DNA from: Okapia johnstoni
Taxonomy: Eukaryota; Chordata; Mammalia; Artiodactyla; Giraffidae
Direction of reading: 5' to 3'
DNA length: 64,000 nucleotides
Assembly: GCA_024291935.2 (NCBI GenBank)
Contig: CM044314.1
Coordinates: forward strand, 26,200,001 to 26,264,000
Shown in pieces: positions 36,950 to 47,845 of this stretch (position 1 is the first letter of the stretch; the number at the start of each line of letters is the position of its first letter). Under the pieces are notes generated by a model. It made no database searches. It was not told the DNA's origin and saw only the letters and a program-made list of their open reading frames with translations. Made by a program: the position numbers and the translations under genes.

Positions 36950-37505
36950 TTGTTGTCTCCGAAGGAGAAGATTTAACTCCGGGACCAAAGATGCATTTCA
37001 GTCACTCAGAGCTTTGTTCAGATTTTTATCTAAAGTGAAAGTAACAGAAAAAGTTTCTGACATAGACATCAAAAGGGAGTAGAAGAGCACCCATCCTCAC
37101 TAGTTAAGCAGGGCATTATATACTTCTCAACCGGCTGCTGCGAAGATAAAAAGAATACCTCAGGATTGTCAGTTTCACCAGACCCTTTTCCAAGGTATAC
37201 ATCCTGAGATAACTTTAGCACAACATTAGCCAGGAAGAACTGGTTCTGGGCAATGTCTCTGAGCGAGATATACTGATGATGTGTAATCATGGGTACAAGT
37301 CTTGAGAAACAGGTTCCCAGGCAAGATTTGTTACTATTATAATTACTAACATAGAGCCTAAGAAAGCATTTCCATGAGTAAGACATTGTGCTGTGTGGTC
37401 ATTAGCTCATAAAGAAAGGCCGGTTCTCTCGCAAGAGACACTGTTGCACAAGGCTTAAGTAAGGCATGAGCGAGAATGTTCACCTCCTCCTTAATGGGCC
37501 TTGGA
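36950..37505 (-). mobile_element. Solo LTR, antisense, same family as 16,893-17,530
   Basis: Shared landmarks: 'gagaagattt', 'tcactcagagctttg', 'aaagtttctgacatagacat' and 'ggcattatatactt'. No coding sequence. The end points are approximate. Confidence 0.55.
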
Positions 37506-37710
37506 CTGCCTGCCTAAGCTTTAACTCTTTCAGAGTTGAGTGGCATATTCAGTTTATTACCATTTTGGATAACTGTTTCTTGAACAGAACCAAGATCTGG
37601 GGCCATTCTTTTATCACCAATAACCCAGCAGCCAGTTCTCAACAGTTAAGACAGTCATATAGACCGATGTGAACACCAGCACGCGGGTCTCCAGCCACAG
37701 GGGGCGCCAT

Positions 37711-37923
37711 GTGCGCGCTCAGTCTTGTTCGGCTCTTCACGACCCCATAGACTGTAGCCCGCCAGGTTCCTCTGTCCACGGGATTCTCCAGGCAAGGATA
37801 CTGGAGTGGGTTGCCATTTCCTTCTCCAGGGAATCTTCTGGACTCAGGGATCGAACCTGCGTCTCTTCACTCTCCTGCATTGGCAGATGGGTTCTTTACC
37901 ACTGAGCCACCCAGGAAGCCCCT
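37711..37923 (-). repeat. Bov-tA SINE, antisense
   Basis: It begins 'gcgctcagtcttgttcggct' and ends in the tRNA-like head 'ctgagccacccaggaagccc'. Confidence 0.9.
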
Positions 37924-37924
37924 C

Positions 37925-38590
37925 AGCTGCTAGACTTTCCCTAATTGTCTCCAGACCCCTCCAACCAGCCTCCAGCTCCGTCCAGTCAGGACCATCCGAG
38001 GAGGGTCTCTTAACGAGGCTACACACCCAGAAAACGTCTTTCTACCCGAACCCCCAAACCACTTTTCTGCCACAAAACGAAACTGAGCACAGGAGGTCAG
38101 GGTGTCTGGTGGGGACCTGGGGGTCGCCACTGGAGAAGGACCCGAGGCTCAGGCTGCGTTCCCATGTCCTCCCGGTCTCCGTGAGGGGCCAAGTCCTTGG
38201 GCCGAGGTCCCCTGTACTCCCTCCTTCCCGTACCGCTTCCAAATTCATCGCCAAATTCGTCACCAAGTTGGTTCTGTTCGACCCAAAACAAACTGAGGTG
38301 AAGCACGGAGAGGGGTTACTCACAGCGAGAGGACAAGAGGGTACGACAATCTTTAAAAACGCCTCAGCAAAGTCCAAGGACTGACAGAAAGAGGCTGTGG
38401 ACGACTGACCCGGGCTGCGTGGACGTGGGGACGCAGGGCGTGGACGCGGGGACGCAGAGTGAAGGAAACGTGGGGGGCGTGGACATGGGAACGCAGGGCG
38501 TGAGGGGTGTGGACACGGAGTGAAGGGAACGTGGAGGGCATGGGGAACCTGGGGCGCATAGGCAGCTGGGGGAGGGCCGGAATCTCGACT
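37925..38590. other. CpG-rich block
   Basis: CpG dinucleotides are clearly more frequent here than in the surrounding sequence (for example 'cttcccgtaccgcttccaa', 'aaattcatcgccaaattcgt'). No gene start can be supported; the longest frame (192 codons from 37,806) begins inside a SINE. It could be an LTR or a relic promoter. Confidence 0.5.
38400..38580. repeat. GC-rich minisatellite, ~20-40 bp irregular units
   Basis: Repeats of 'gcgtggacgtggggacgcag' and 'gagtgaaggaaacgtggggg' variants occur with irregular spacing. They keep a minus-strand frame with HVHAPHVS-like repeats open, which is not a gene. Confidence 0.7.
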
Positions 38591-38939
38591 ATAAAAAGGT
38601 ACCTAGCGATTCTTGTGCACAGGTGCAACTAGGCAAGGAGAAGGATAGTGATGAACCTTGTATAGGGGAGAGAATCCATTAGTGTGGGTTTAGGAAGAAG
38701 GACTGGACCACGCTCTAGAAACCGAGGCTTCATGGAAGGAGAAGAGAGCAGATTGGGGAAGTGGACTGGAGGCTGGTTTCAGCGGAGATGAAATAGGAAG
38801 TAGGTTTAATTAAAGAAGATAGAAGGAGGGGCTTGAGACTGAAAGAACCCACAGGGATGACGGATTTAACATTCACAGTGTTTCTTGATCATGTTAAAAC
38901 TCACTTGAAATTCTGCTTCGTCTTTACCTTGATATCCAA

Positions 38940-39590
38940 CTCATTTGAAAAAAAAAAAAAAAACTCCCTTGAGGGACAATTTACATACTATCAAACGAAT
39001 GGGCCCATTTTAAATGTACAGTGTGATGAGTTTAGAAAAACACATATGCTTGTGTTGCCAGCAACCCAGCCAATATCTCCATTAGCCAAATGACCTCAGA
39101 GCTCTTCCCAGGCCTTGCATCTCATCCTAGGCTTCACTGAGGTTATTTTTGCCTGTTCCAGAGCTTCACATACATGGGAATAGACAGTCTAGGTGTCCGA
39201 TTTCTTTCAGATTTATCAACATTGTTTTTTTTTTAATCCGCGTAGCATTCCATTGCATGAGATGTAACAGGATTTGTTTATCTAGTCACTTACTGTTGGG
39301 TTGTTTCTTCACAGGCGCTGTTTTGAATAAAGTTGCCAAGAACACTCCTTGTACAAGTCTCATGGATGCACATTTTTATGTAGTTGGGATAAATATCTAG
39401 TGGTATTGCTGGATCAGATGGTATTTACACACTTCATTTATGAGACTGCAGATAGTGTTCCTGATAAAATGTTCTATCTGCATCCCCAAAATCAACACAA
39501 GAATTCCAGTCACTGCCCCCTCCCAGCCTTGCCAGCACTTGGTATTGTCAGAATTCTCCGTCTTATCATTCTCATGAGCAACCACCTCCT
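38940..39590 (-). repeat. Old L1M 3'-end fragment, antisense
   Basis: It starts with a 17-A run near 38,948. The order 'ttaaatgtacagtgtgatga', 'ttcacatacatgggaataga', 'ggttgtttcttcacaggcgc', 'tggtattgctggatcagatg' and 'agccttgccagcacttggta' is ancient L1 3' sequence read antisense. Confidence 0.78.
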
Positions 39591-39669
39591 TTGAAATAAA
39601 GACTAGGGTCATTTTTGGAGGATTACATGCACGATGAAGAGAGGGTCACTGTAGTTAAGGACTGGGTCC

Positions 39670-40110
39670 CACAGACACCCAGCTCCACACACCACTCCAG
39701 GCCTCTCCCACTTTTGACCTACCTGGGTTCAGTAATTTGCTCACAGAACTCAGGGAACATTATTTATGTTTACTGATTTGTTACCTAATACAGGAAAGGA
39801 TGAAGTTAAAGGATGCACAACAACAGTCAGATGATGAGGCACAGAGGGCGAGGTCTGGGAGTGTCTGGGGGACAGGAGTTTCTGCCCTGTGGAGCTGGGA
39901 CTGTGCCTATGCTCCTGGAAGCTCTCTGAACCCAATAGTTAGTGATTTTTGATGGAGACTTCATCATGTAGGCACAGTCAGGATTCATCATGAACATAGT
40001 CTCCAGCCTCTGTCCTCCCCCTGGGAGGCGGGTAGAGCTGGAAGTTCCAAGCCTCTAATCCTGGCTCAGTAATTTTGGTGACAGGGCCCCTGTCCTGAAG
40101 CCATCCGGGA
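39670..40110 (-). repeat. Ancient LTR-like repeat, family uncertain
   Basis: 'tcacagaactcagggaacat', 'tatttatgtttactgatttg' and 'atggagacttcatcatgtag' are phrases of a mammalian-wide LTR (ERVL or MaLR type). I cannot assign the family. Confidence 0.4.
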
Positions 40111-40794
40111 ACAGACGTGCTCCCGCACCCAGGAAACCCCATGGGATTGAGGAATTCTAAGCTGGGCCCTGAAGCAGACACACTTCTGTCCCTTGGGGCA
40201 CAGCTGTGTGACCACAGCCAGGTGGAAGGTGGGTCGGTGGGCAGGGGGCTGGAAAGTGGAACCGTGGACATCTCAGGTGGAGTTCTGTAAACACAGACCC
40301 TGGGCAGAATTCGCGGGAAGGGTCCCAGGAGCAGGGGTGGGCCTGCCTGCAGGTGCCCTGAGTAGGGCTTGGAAGTTGAGGAGGCGGATCTGTGGGTTGT
40401 AGCAGCAGAGATTACAAAGTAGCCCAGGTGGCCTTGGGCAGGAGTGTGCACTCCTCATCCCCAGAAAGGCATTCACATTCTTCTGGTGTGGATGGGAGTG
40501 GACACTGGGAGGTCACCGCCTCTCTGCAGTTCTAGATACAGTGGGAGTCAGTGTCCTGCTGAGAGGGAGAGGCAGTGTTCAGGGCCGGGGAAACAGCTCA
40601 GTGGATCAGTCAGGGTTAGGATCTTCCCTGAGGGGGTAAGAATGAGCTTAAGCAAAGGAAACATCCTGGTGGGTGGGTGGGGGCATGGGGGCGCAGCTCT
40701 AGAAATGGGAGGGGAATTGGAAGCAAAGAGTCCGGTCGGGTCTGTCTGAGCTTCTCGGTCCACTGCATGCTCCTCCCTCTTCTCCGCTGCTGAG
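40111..40794. other. No recognisable feature
   Basis: GC-moderate sequence. The 209-codon minus-strand frame that covers part of it is driven by a purine-rich low-complexity run and shows no domain. Confidence 0.4.
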
Positions 40795-40935
40795 ACAACT
40801 TGGGCCCTCCCTTCCCCCTCCTTCCCTTCCCCCTTTCCCTTCCCCCTCCTTCCCTTCACCCTCCCCCAGAATTCCCAGAGCCCAAACTGGGTCCTCCTTT
40901 CCCCCTCATCTCCTTCCCCCTCCCCCGATCTTCCT
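40795..40935. repeat. Polypyrimidine tract (~140 bp)
   Basis: Runs of 'cttccccctccttccc' occupy 40,805-40,868 and 40,893-40,930, a nearly pure C/T strand split by about 25 mixed bases. Such mirror-rich tracts can form triplex (H-DNA). Confidence 0.8.
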
Positions 40936-41264
40936 AGTGGGTCCCAGGTGACAAGGTGAAGTTGTTGACTGCCCAATTCTGTGTGCCTCTTACAGGATGG
41001 GGCTGGAGGGGGGTGCTGCAGATGCCCTGTTTCTTGCCAACAGAAACCCTCAGGCCACGGGAACAGAAAGAGAAATGTAGCTACACACAGGAGTTGGGTG
41101 CCGGCCGTTTCTTGGGGTTCCTTGAGCCATGGCATCTTCCTGACTGTGTATCTTCTAGGCACCAATGACCCCTGCACCTTCCCTGCTGAGAATCAGAGCT
41201 TGTTCCAGGTGTCACCTGCTGGCCCCTAGGAGCCTGCCTGTGACCCTGAAGCACTGAGCTGGAG

Positions 41265-41440
41265 TGTCACTAGTGAGCATCTACTCTTTTCAGACATCAC
41301 AGTGTGTTCTCTGTGTAGTTCTCCCTTTCAAATTTCTTATCTATGATATAAACACAATTAATCACATTTTCTAGAGGGTAAGATGGAAGCTCAGAGACTT
41401 GTGTAATTCACACAGGATTTTACTAGTGTTACAAACCAAA
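41265..41440 (+). repeat. MIR SINE, sense
   Basis: 'agtgagcatctactctttt' and 'ggaagctcagagacttgtgt', then 'aattcacacaggat', follow the MIR core and its 3' half. Confidence 0.6.
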
Positions 41441-41442
41441 AT

Positions 41443-41657
41443 GTCGTGCTATGTGCTTAGTCATGTTCATGGCTTTGCAAGCCCATGGACTGTAGCCCAC
41501 CAGGCTCCTCTATCCATGAGAATTCTACAGACAAGAATACTGGAGTGGGTTGCTATGCCCTCCTCCAGGGATCTTCAAAACCCAGGGATCGAAACTGCAT
41601 CTCACGTCTCCTGCTTTGGCAGGCAGGTTCTTTACCACTTGCGCCACCTGGGAAACC
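41443..41657 (-). repeat. Bov-tA SINE, antisense
   Basis: A complete copy flanked by CCAAAAT (41,436-41,442 and 41,658-41,664). Confidence 0.9.
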
Positions 41658-41664
41658 CCAAAAT

Positions 41665-42778
41665 AATACCTTACCTACTATTATTTTCCCCCCATCATTG
41701 TATTCTTTGTATGGCAGCCATGATTTACATGAGCTACAATTTGCAGAGATTTACGAGATCTCATGGCTTACTAAAAACAGCATGAACCAGGTATTATAAT
41801 ATAGATATAAACTTACTAGTTAACAAACAGTTGAAATACCTCAAAGTTTCTTGTTCAGATGGTTAAGACTTACTATCTGTAAGGTCTGGCTGAGGGAATA
41901 TTCTCAGCAGTTTGATTTAAAACTGCCATTTTTTTTTTCTATTTATTTCTTAAGACTTGCCTGCTTAATTAGGCTTAGACTCAGCTCCTAGAGGCCTGTA
42001 TTCATATTCTGGTTTACATACTTTCAAGACAAAGGCAATTGTTTAGTTTTTCAAAGAACAGTTCTGTCACCTAAAGTTACTAAAATCAGTGGCAAGATTT
42101 TTAATAAAGCTGAATTTTAATTTACAAAGTTCTATGTTTTATAACTTTAGAGTTTTAATTTATCATGTCTTCAAAGGTTTGTATAAGGCATTTAGCAAAG
42201 ACTTTTCTGAGTTTATAAATTAAACCCAACCAAAAGCACTACTTTTTTTTTTTTAATTAACCTTTGCATGTTAATTCCCAGTTTACTTATTTTGTATGAC
42301 TCAGGTAACTGTTGGTATCCTCATCATGTTTAGTTAATATTTCCTTAGTGGCAATCTATATGCCTTGTCTTTCCCACAATATAATTACATAAGAGCTGTA
42401 ACCACCTATATAAAGTCCATTTAAATATAGCAATATGTATACATTTATCTAAATTCCACCAACTCTATACCTTCAACTTTAGTTTTCATAAGGATCCAAT
42501 CAACAAGCTTTGATCTTAAGAGAGAGTTTAGAAGGCTTTTTTTTGGTTCCCTGTCTATTTTACTTACTTTTATATAAAAGGTTCTCCTATCTCCAGAGTC
42601 AGGTAAAGCCCAGAAGTCAGGCCCCTTGGCCTAACTGTCCCAAAATTATTGGTCAGATACCTCAGTGTAAAGTTTAGTAGCCCCTTAAGTAGATAACTTA
42701 AAACTGGGGTAAATAGAATAGACTTGTTTAGCTTTTAATGTTAGAGACCAGTAGGGGTCCCTCATGGTCCATTAACTT
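41665..42778. other. AT-rich sequence; contains repeated block X
   Basis: No gene seen. The block at about 42,505-42,640 ('tttagaaggctttttttt', 'acttttatataaaaggttct', 'gaagtcaggcccctt') recurs at 46,083-46,215. In both places a BovB 3' end follows within 10-140 bases. The block has a TATA-like core but no identity that I recognise. Confidence 0.55.
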
Positions 42779-42990
42779 TGTTGTTCAGTGGCTCAGTCCT
42801 GACTGACTCTTTGTGACCTTGTGGACTGCAGCATGCCAGGCTTCCCTGTCCTTCACTATCTCCCAGAGTTTGCTCAAACTCATATCTATCGAGTGGGTGA
42901 TGCCATCCAACCATCTCATCCTCTGTCACCCCCTTCTCCTCCTACCCTCAATCTTTCCCAGCATCCAGGTCTTTTCCAATGAATCTGGTT

Positions 42991-43756
42991 CAGGACGTGT
43001 GATGCAGGAAGCAGCAGTGAGCAGTAGCTAGAAGCAAGGTCTTTGTTTCCCAGACTGGGAGTCCTAACCACTGGACCATAGGAGCCAGCAGTTAGGGTTA
43101 AGTTCCCTAGTCTTGCCTGTCCAGTCAAGAACGAATTCAGGTGAGGAGGCAGAAGGTAGAGAGTAAAGAAAATTACATGCAGAAAGGTGCACGGATGAGC
43201 TCAGAGAGAGTCTCACCTTTGGGAAGTTTAAATCCTTTATTAAGGGGCAGTTTCCGGGTCTGTGTCTTCCCTCAGGCCAATAATCTTGCTTTGTCTCCCT
43301 CCAGCCCCTGGTTAATTTGTCTCAGGACCTTCCCCTGGGGTGTGCACACACACCTTAGCCAAGGTGGATCTTGAAGTGAAGGCTTCTGGGAGTAGCAAGA
43401 CTCATTATCACCTGGCATTATCCTTGATTCCAAGGAGCCTTTCTGTGCTTGTGTAGTGTCTCCCTTATCCTAAAAAGGGGGAAGTGGAGATGCCTAAATC
43501 TTTTACTCAGACAGGGTTTTGCCTCTCTTTGTCTTTGCCATGATTATTCCCTTGAGATGTTTACAAGAGACAAAGACATTTTATTTACACTGATTCTGCT
43601 GTTACTTCCATTTTGAACACACAGGAGGCTGCTTGTAAATTCTTCAACTGGACCCCACCTATCTCTTGCTTCAGGAAATGTAAAGAGGAAGCTGGATGAT
43701 TGCAAATGTCCAACCTAGAGCCACTTTATCTCCTACCTCAAGTTGAGTCCTGGCAT
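42991..43756 (-). mobile_element. Solo LTR, class I-like, antisense, inside BovB
   Basis: The insert interrupts BovB cleanly. On the minus strand it has a long U3-like region, 'ccttaataaaggatttaaac' (polyadenylation signal, near 43,230) and a U5-like tail. A tRNA-SINE-like phrase 'ggtccagtggttaggactcc' lies near its 3' end, around 43,055-43,080. Confidence 0.65.
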
Positions 43757-44846
43757 CATGTGGCCAAAGTATTGGAGCTTCAGCTTCAGCATCAGTCCTT
43801 CCAATGAGTGTTCAGGGTTGATTTCCTTTACGATTGACTGGTTTGATCTCCTTGCAGTCTAGGGACTCGAGTCTTCTCCAATACCACAGTTCAAAAGCAT
43901 CAATTTTTCTGTGCTCAGCCTTCTTTATGGTTCAACTTTCACATAAACACATGACTACAGGAAAAACCATAGTTTTGACTAGACAGACCTTTGTCAGCAA
44001 AGTTATATGTCTACTTTTTAATATGCTGTCTAGGTTTGTCATAGCTTTTCTTCCAAGGAGCAAGCATCTTTTAATTTCATGGCTGTAGTCACCACCTGCA
44101 GTGATTTTGGAGCCCAAGAAAATAAAGTCTGTCACTGTTTTTCCATCTATTTGCCATGAAGTGATGGGACCCAATGCCATGATCTTAATTTTTTGAATGT
44201 TGGGTTTTAAACCAGCCTTTTCACTCTCTCACTTTCTTTAAGATGCTCTTAAATTCCTCTTTGATTTGTGCCATTAGGGTGGTATCATCTGCATATCTGA
44301 GGTTATTGATATTTCTCCTGGCAGTCTTGATTCCAGCTTGAGCTTCATCTAGCCCAGTATTTTGTATGTTGTACTCTGCAAATAAGTTGAATATGCAGGA
44401 TGACAATATATGCCTTGATATACTCCTTTCCCAATTTGGAACCAGTCCGTTTTTTCATGTCCAGTTCTAACTGTTGCTTCTTGACCTGCATAAATGTTTC
44501 ACAGGAGGCAGCTAAGGTGGTCTGGTATTCCCATATCTTGAAGAATTTTCCACAGTTTGTTGTGGTCCACAGTTGAAGGCTTTAGTGTAGTCAATGAAGC
44601 AGAAGCAGATGTTTTTCTGGACTACCTTTGCTTTTTCTATGATCCAGCGGATGTTGGCAGTTTGATCTCTGGTTCCTCTGTCTTTTCTAAATCCAGCTTG
44701 TCCATCTGGAAGTTCTGGGTTCATGTACTGTTGAAGCCTATCTCTGAGGATTTTGAGCACTACCTTGCTATTGTATGTGAAATGAGTGCAATTATGTGGT
44801 AGTTTGAACATTCTTTGGCATTGGGTTTGGGCTTCTTTGGGATTGG

Positions 44847-45048
44847 GTGTCCCTGGTAGCTAAGATGGTAAAGACGCCGCCTGCAATGAAGGAGACCTGG
44901 GTTCAATCCCTGGGTGGGGAAGATCCCCTGGAGAAGGAATGGCAATGAGCTCTAGTATCTTGCCTGGATAATTCTATGGAGAGAGTAGTCTGGCAGGCTA
45001 CAGTCCACAGCGTCGAAAAGAGTTGGACATGACTGAGTGACTGTCACT
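44847..45048 (+). repeat. Bov-tA SINE, sense, nested in BovB
   Basis: Flanked by a perfect 14-bp duplication TTCTTTGGGATTGG (44,833-44,846 and 45,049-45,062). Confidence 0.95.
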
Positions 45049-45090
45049 TTCTTTGGGATTGGAATGAAAACTGACCTTTGCCAGTAGTGT

Positions 45091-45289
45091 GTGAAGTGAA
45101 GTGAAGTGAAGTGAAAGTCACTCAGTTGTGCCCAATTCTTGCAACCCCATGGACTACACAGTCCAGGGGATTCTCCAGGCCAGAATACTGGAGTGAGTAG
45201 TCGTTCTCTTCTCCAGGGGATCTTCCCAACCCAGGTCTCCCACATTGCAAGCTGATTCTTTACCAGCTGAGCCACCAGGGAAGCCCATT
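45091..45289 (-). repeat. Bov-tA SINE, antisense, nested in BovB
   Basis: Flanked by CAGTAGTGT (45,082-45,090 and 45,290-45,298). It starts with a five-fold GTGAA run, the typical 3' tail of this SINE. Confidence 0.94.
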
Positions 45290-45300
45290 CAGTAGTGTAG

Positions 45301-46225
45301 TAGTATCAAATCTTGTTTAATCATGTAAATGTCTATTTTATTTATCCCATTCTAGATAACCATCCAAAGAATTTTTTATTCATTTTAAGTAACTCCTTGA
45401 AAAATTTTTTTTGGACCTCATTGAAATAATAGCCAGACTTTTCCCCCCAACTTTTTGTTGATATTCTTAGCTGCTCTTATTAGCATCTGTAAGGCCCATT
45501 GAGGGGTAGGCCACAATGAAGCTTCCTAAACTATTTTTTCTCTGTCAAAAAAAAGTTAATTTGACTTTTGTTTTATCAGTTCAGTTCAGTCACTCAGTCA
45601 TGTCCGACTCTTTGAGACCCCATGAACCGCATAGCATAACAAGGAGACAAATGCACAATTTGAAAACAAAGGAGAAATTAAGAAATGATTAGTATAAATA
45701 GTTGTAATCCAGTTGCAGTAAATCATGAAGTCTATGGGAGCCAGCTGAAGAAGCTAAACTCTAGCAGAATCAGATACAGAGAAAACTAAGATGTTTTATC
45801 TCTGTTTACAGGGGAATCTTTTAACACCTTGTTGTAGGTCACAGCATAAGAGAAAAGATTTTTCTGAAAAACAAAGATTCAAGCTAGTTTATTTTCTAAG
45901 GTCATGAAGTTAGAAATCACATTTATTAGTAAATTCAGTCTCATGTAAATGAACTTTGACTCTTAATGGCGTGCCTATATTAATTAGATCAACAAACTTA
46001 AACAATATTAGTATCAACTTAATATTGAATATTTCACAGTTCACATGAACCTGAAAGTCATTTTGGTCAGTTTCTTTAAATACAAGCTTTGGTCTTTAAG
46101 GGGAAGTTTAGAAGGCTTTTTCTTTTTGTTCCCTGTCTATCTTACCTACTTTTATATAAAAGGCTCTGGGATCCCCAGAGTTGGGTAGAGACAAGGAAGT
46201 CAGGCCCTTTTTCCTTCTGGGAAGA
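45301..46225. other. AT-rich sequence with a BovB tail fragment and block X'
   Basis: A 57-bp BovB or SINE tail ('cagttcagttcagtcactca') lies at 45,576-45,632. Block X' at 46,083-46,215 repeats the 42,505-42,640 block. No gene is visible. Confidence 0.5.
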
Positions 46226-47760
46226 TTGTTGTTGTTGCTTAGTCACTCAGTCATGTCCAACTCTTTGGGACCCCATGGACTACAGCACACCAGGCTTCCC
46301 TGTCCTTCACTGTCTTCCAGAGCCTCCTCAAACTCATGTCCATTGAGTCAGTGATGCCATCCAATCATCTTGTCCTCTATTATCCCCTTCTACTCCTGCC
46401 TTCAATCTTTTCCAGCATCAGGGTGTTTTCCAATGAGTCAGCTCTTCCCATCAAGTGGCTAAAGTATTGGAGCTTCAGTTTCAGCATCAGTCCTTCTATT
46501 GAATATTCATGATTGTTTTCCTTTAGGATTGACTGGTTTGATCTCCTTGCAGTCTAAGGGGACTCTCAAGAGTCTTCTCCAACACCATAGCTCAAAAGCA
46601 TCAATTCTTTGGCATTCAGGCTTCTTTATGGTCCAACCGTCACATCCATACATGACTACTGGAAAAACCATAGCTTTGACTAGATGGACCTTTGTTGGAA
46701 AAGTAATGTCTCTGCTTTTTAATATGCTGTCTAGGTTGGTCATAGCTCTTCTTCCAAGGAGGAATCGTCTTTTAATTTCATGGCTGCAGTCATCATCTGC
46801 AGTGATTTTGGAGCCCAAGAAAAGAAAGTCTGTCACTGTTTCCATTGTTTTCCCATCTCTTTGCTGTGAAGTGATGGGACCAGATGCCATGATCTTAGTT
46901 TTTTGAATGTTGAGTTTTAACCCAGCTTTTTCACTCTCCTCTTTCACCTTCATCAAGAGGCTCTTTAGTTCCTCTTTGCTTTCTGCCAAAAGGGTGGAGT
47001 CATCTGCTTTGAGGTCATTGATATTTCTCCCAGCACATTTGATTTCAGCTTGTGCTTCATCCAACCTGGCATTTCACATGATGTATTCTGCATAGAAGTT
47101 AAATAAGCAGGGTGACAATGTACAGTCTTGATGTACTCCTTTCCCAGTTTGGAACCAATCCATGGTTCCATGTTCGGTTCTAACTATTGCTTCCTGACCT
47201 GCATACAGGTTTCACAGGAGGCAGGTAAGGTGGTCTGGTATTGCCATCTCTTGAAGAATTTTCCACAGTTTGTTGTGATCCACACAGTCAAAGACTTTAG
47301 TGTAACCGATGAAGCAGAAAGTGAAAGTGAAGTCGCTCAGTTGTGTCCGACTCTTTGCAACCCCATGGACTGTAGCCCACCAGGCTCCTCCATCCATGGA
47401 ATCTTCTAGGCAAGAGTACTGGAGTGGGTTGCCATTTCCTTCTCCAGGGGATCTTCCCAACTCAGGGATCAAACCCGGGTCTCCCACATTGCGGGCAAAT
47501 TCTTTACCGTCTGAGTCACCAGGAAATCCAAAATGAAGCAGAAGTAGATGTTTTTCTGGAATTCTCTTGCTATTTCTGTGATCTAACAGATGTTGGCAAT
47601 TTGATCTCTGGTTCTTCTGCCTCTTCTAAATCCATCTTGAACATCTGCAAGTTCTCAGGTCACATACTGTTGAAGACTGGCTTGGAGAATTTTGAGCGTT
47701 ACTTAGCTAGCATGTGAAATGAGTGCAACTGTGTGGTAGTTTGAACATTCTTTGGCATTG
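46226..47760 (-). mobile_element. BovB LINE, antisense, 5'-truncated, with nested SINE
   Basis: The 3' tail starts near 46,226. A 185-codon minus-strand frame (46,507-47,064) covers the C-terminal half of the reverse transcriptase region, where the active-site block is damaged (LKADDSTLLA, lacking the Tyr). Upstream pieces continue to about 47,760, around the SINE at 47,320-47,532. Confidence 0.92.
47320..47532 (-). repeat. Bov-tA SINE, antisense, nested in BovB
   Basis: Flanked by a perfect ATGAAGCAGAA duplication (47,309-47,319 and 47,533-47,543). Confidence 0.95.
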
Positions 47761-47845
47761 CTGGGTCCACAATATCAAGATATTTACCACCCAGTGTTGT
47801 TTAAGCCACCTTGTTAAGGCAGCCTTAGCAAACTAATATAATCAC
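47761..47845 (+). repeat. MaLR/MLT1-like LTR end
   Basis: 'tgttgtttaagccaccttgt' and 'ggcagccttagcaaactaat' are the usual closing phrases of this old LTR group. Too short to assign firmly. Confidence 0.4.

Larger units (their letters stand above)
42779..45300 (-). mobile_element. BovB LINE, antisense, interrupted by LTR and two SINEs
   Basis: The BovB 3' tail begins near 42,779. The element breaks at about 42,990, resumes at 43,757 ('tgtggccaaagtattggagc') and passes through reverse transcriptase pieces (minus-strand frames 43,932-44,180, 44,221-44,406 with a YADD motif, and 44,512-44,811). SINEs occupy 44,847-45,048 and 45,091-45,289. It is 5'-truncated and frameshifted. Confidence 0.9.

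Noticed and set aside
37806..38384. 192-codon plus-strand frame
   Set aside because: It begins inside a Bov-tA SINE and runs into the CpG-rich block. No recognisable protein.
40548..41177. 209-codon minus-strand frame
   Set aside because: Its middle is the polypurine strand of a low-complexity tract (Gly/Lys/Glu runs), and there is no known domain.
43030..43090. tRNA-like phrase 'ggtccagtggttaggactcc' (minus strand)
   Set aside because: It resembles the start of tRNA-derived SINEs, but no complete cloverleaf follows. It lies at the end of an LTR and is not a tRNA gene.
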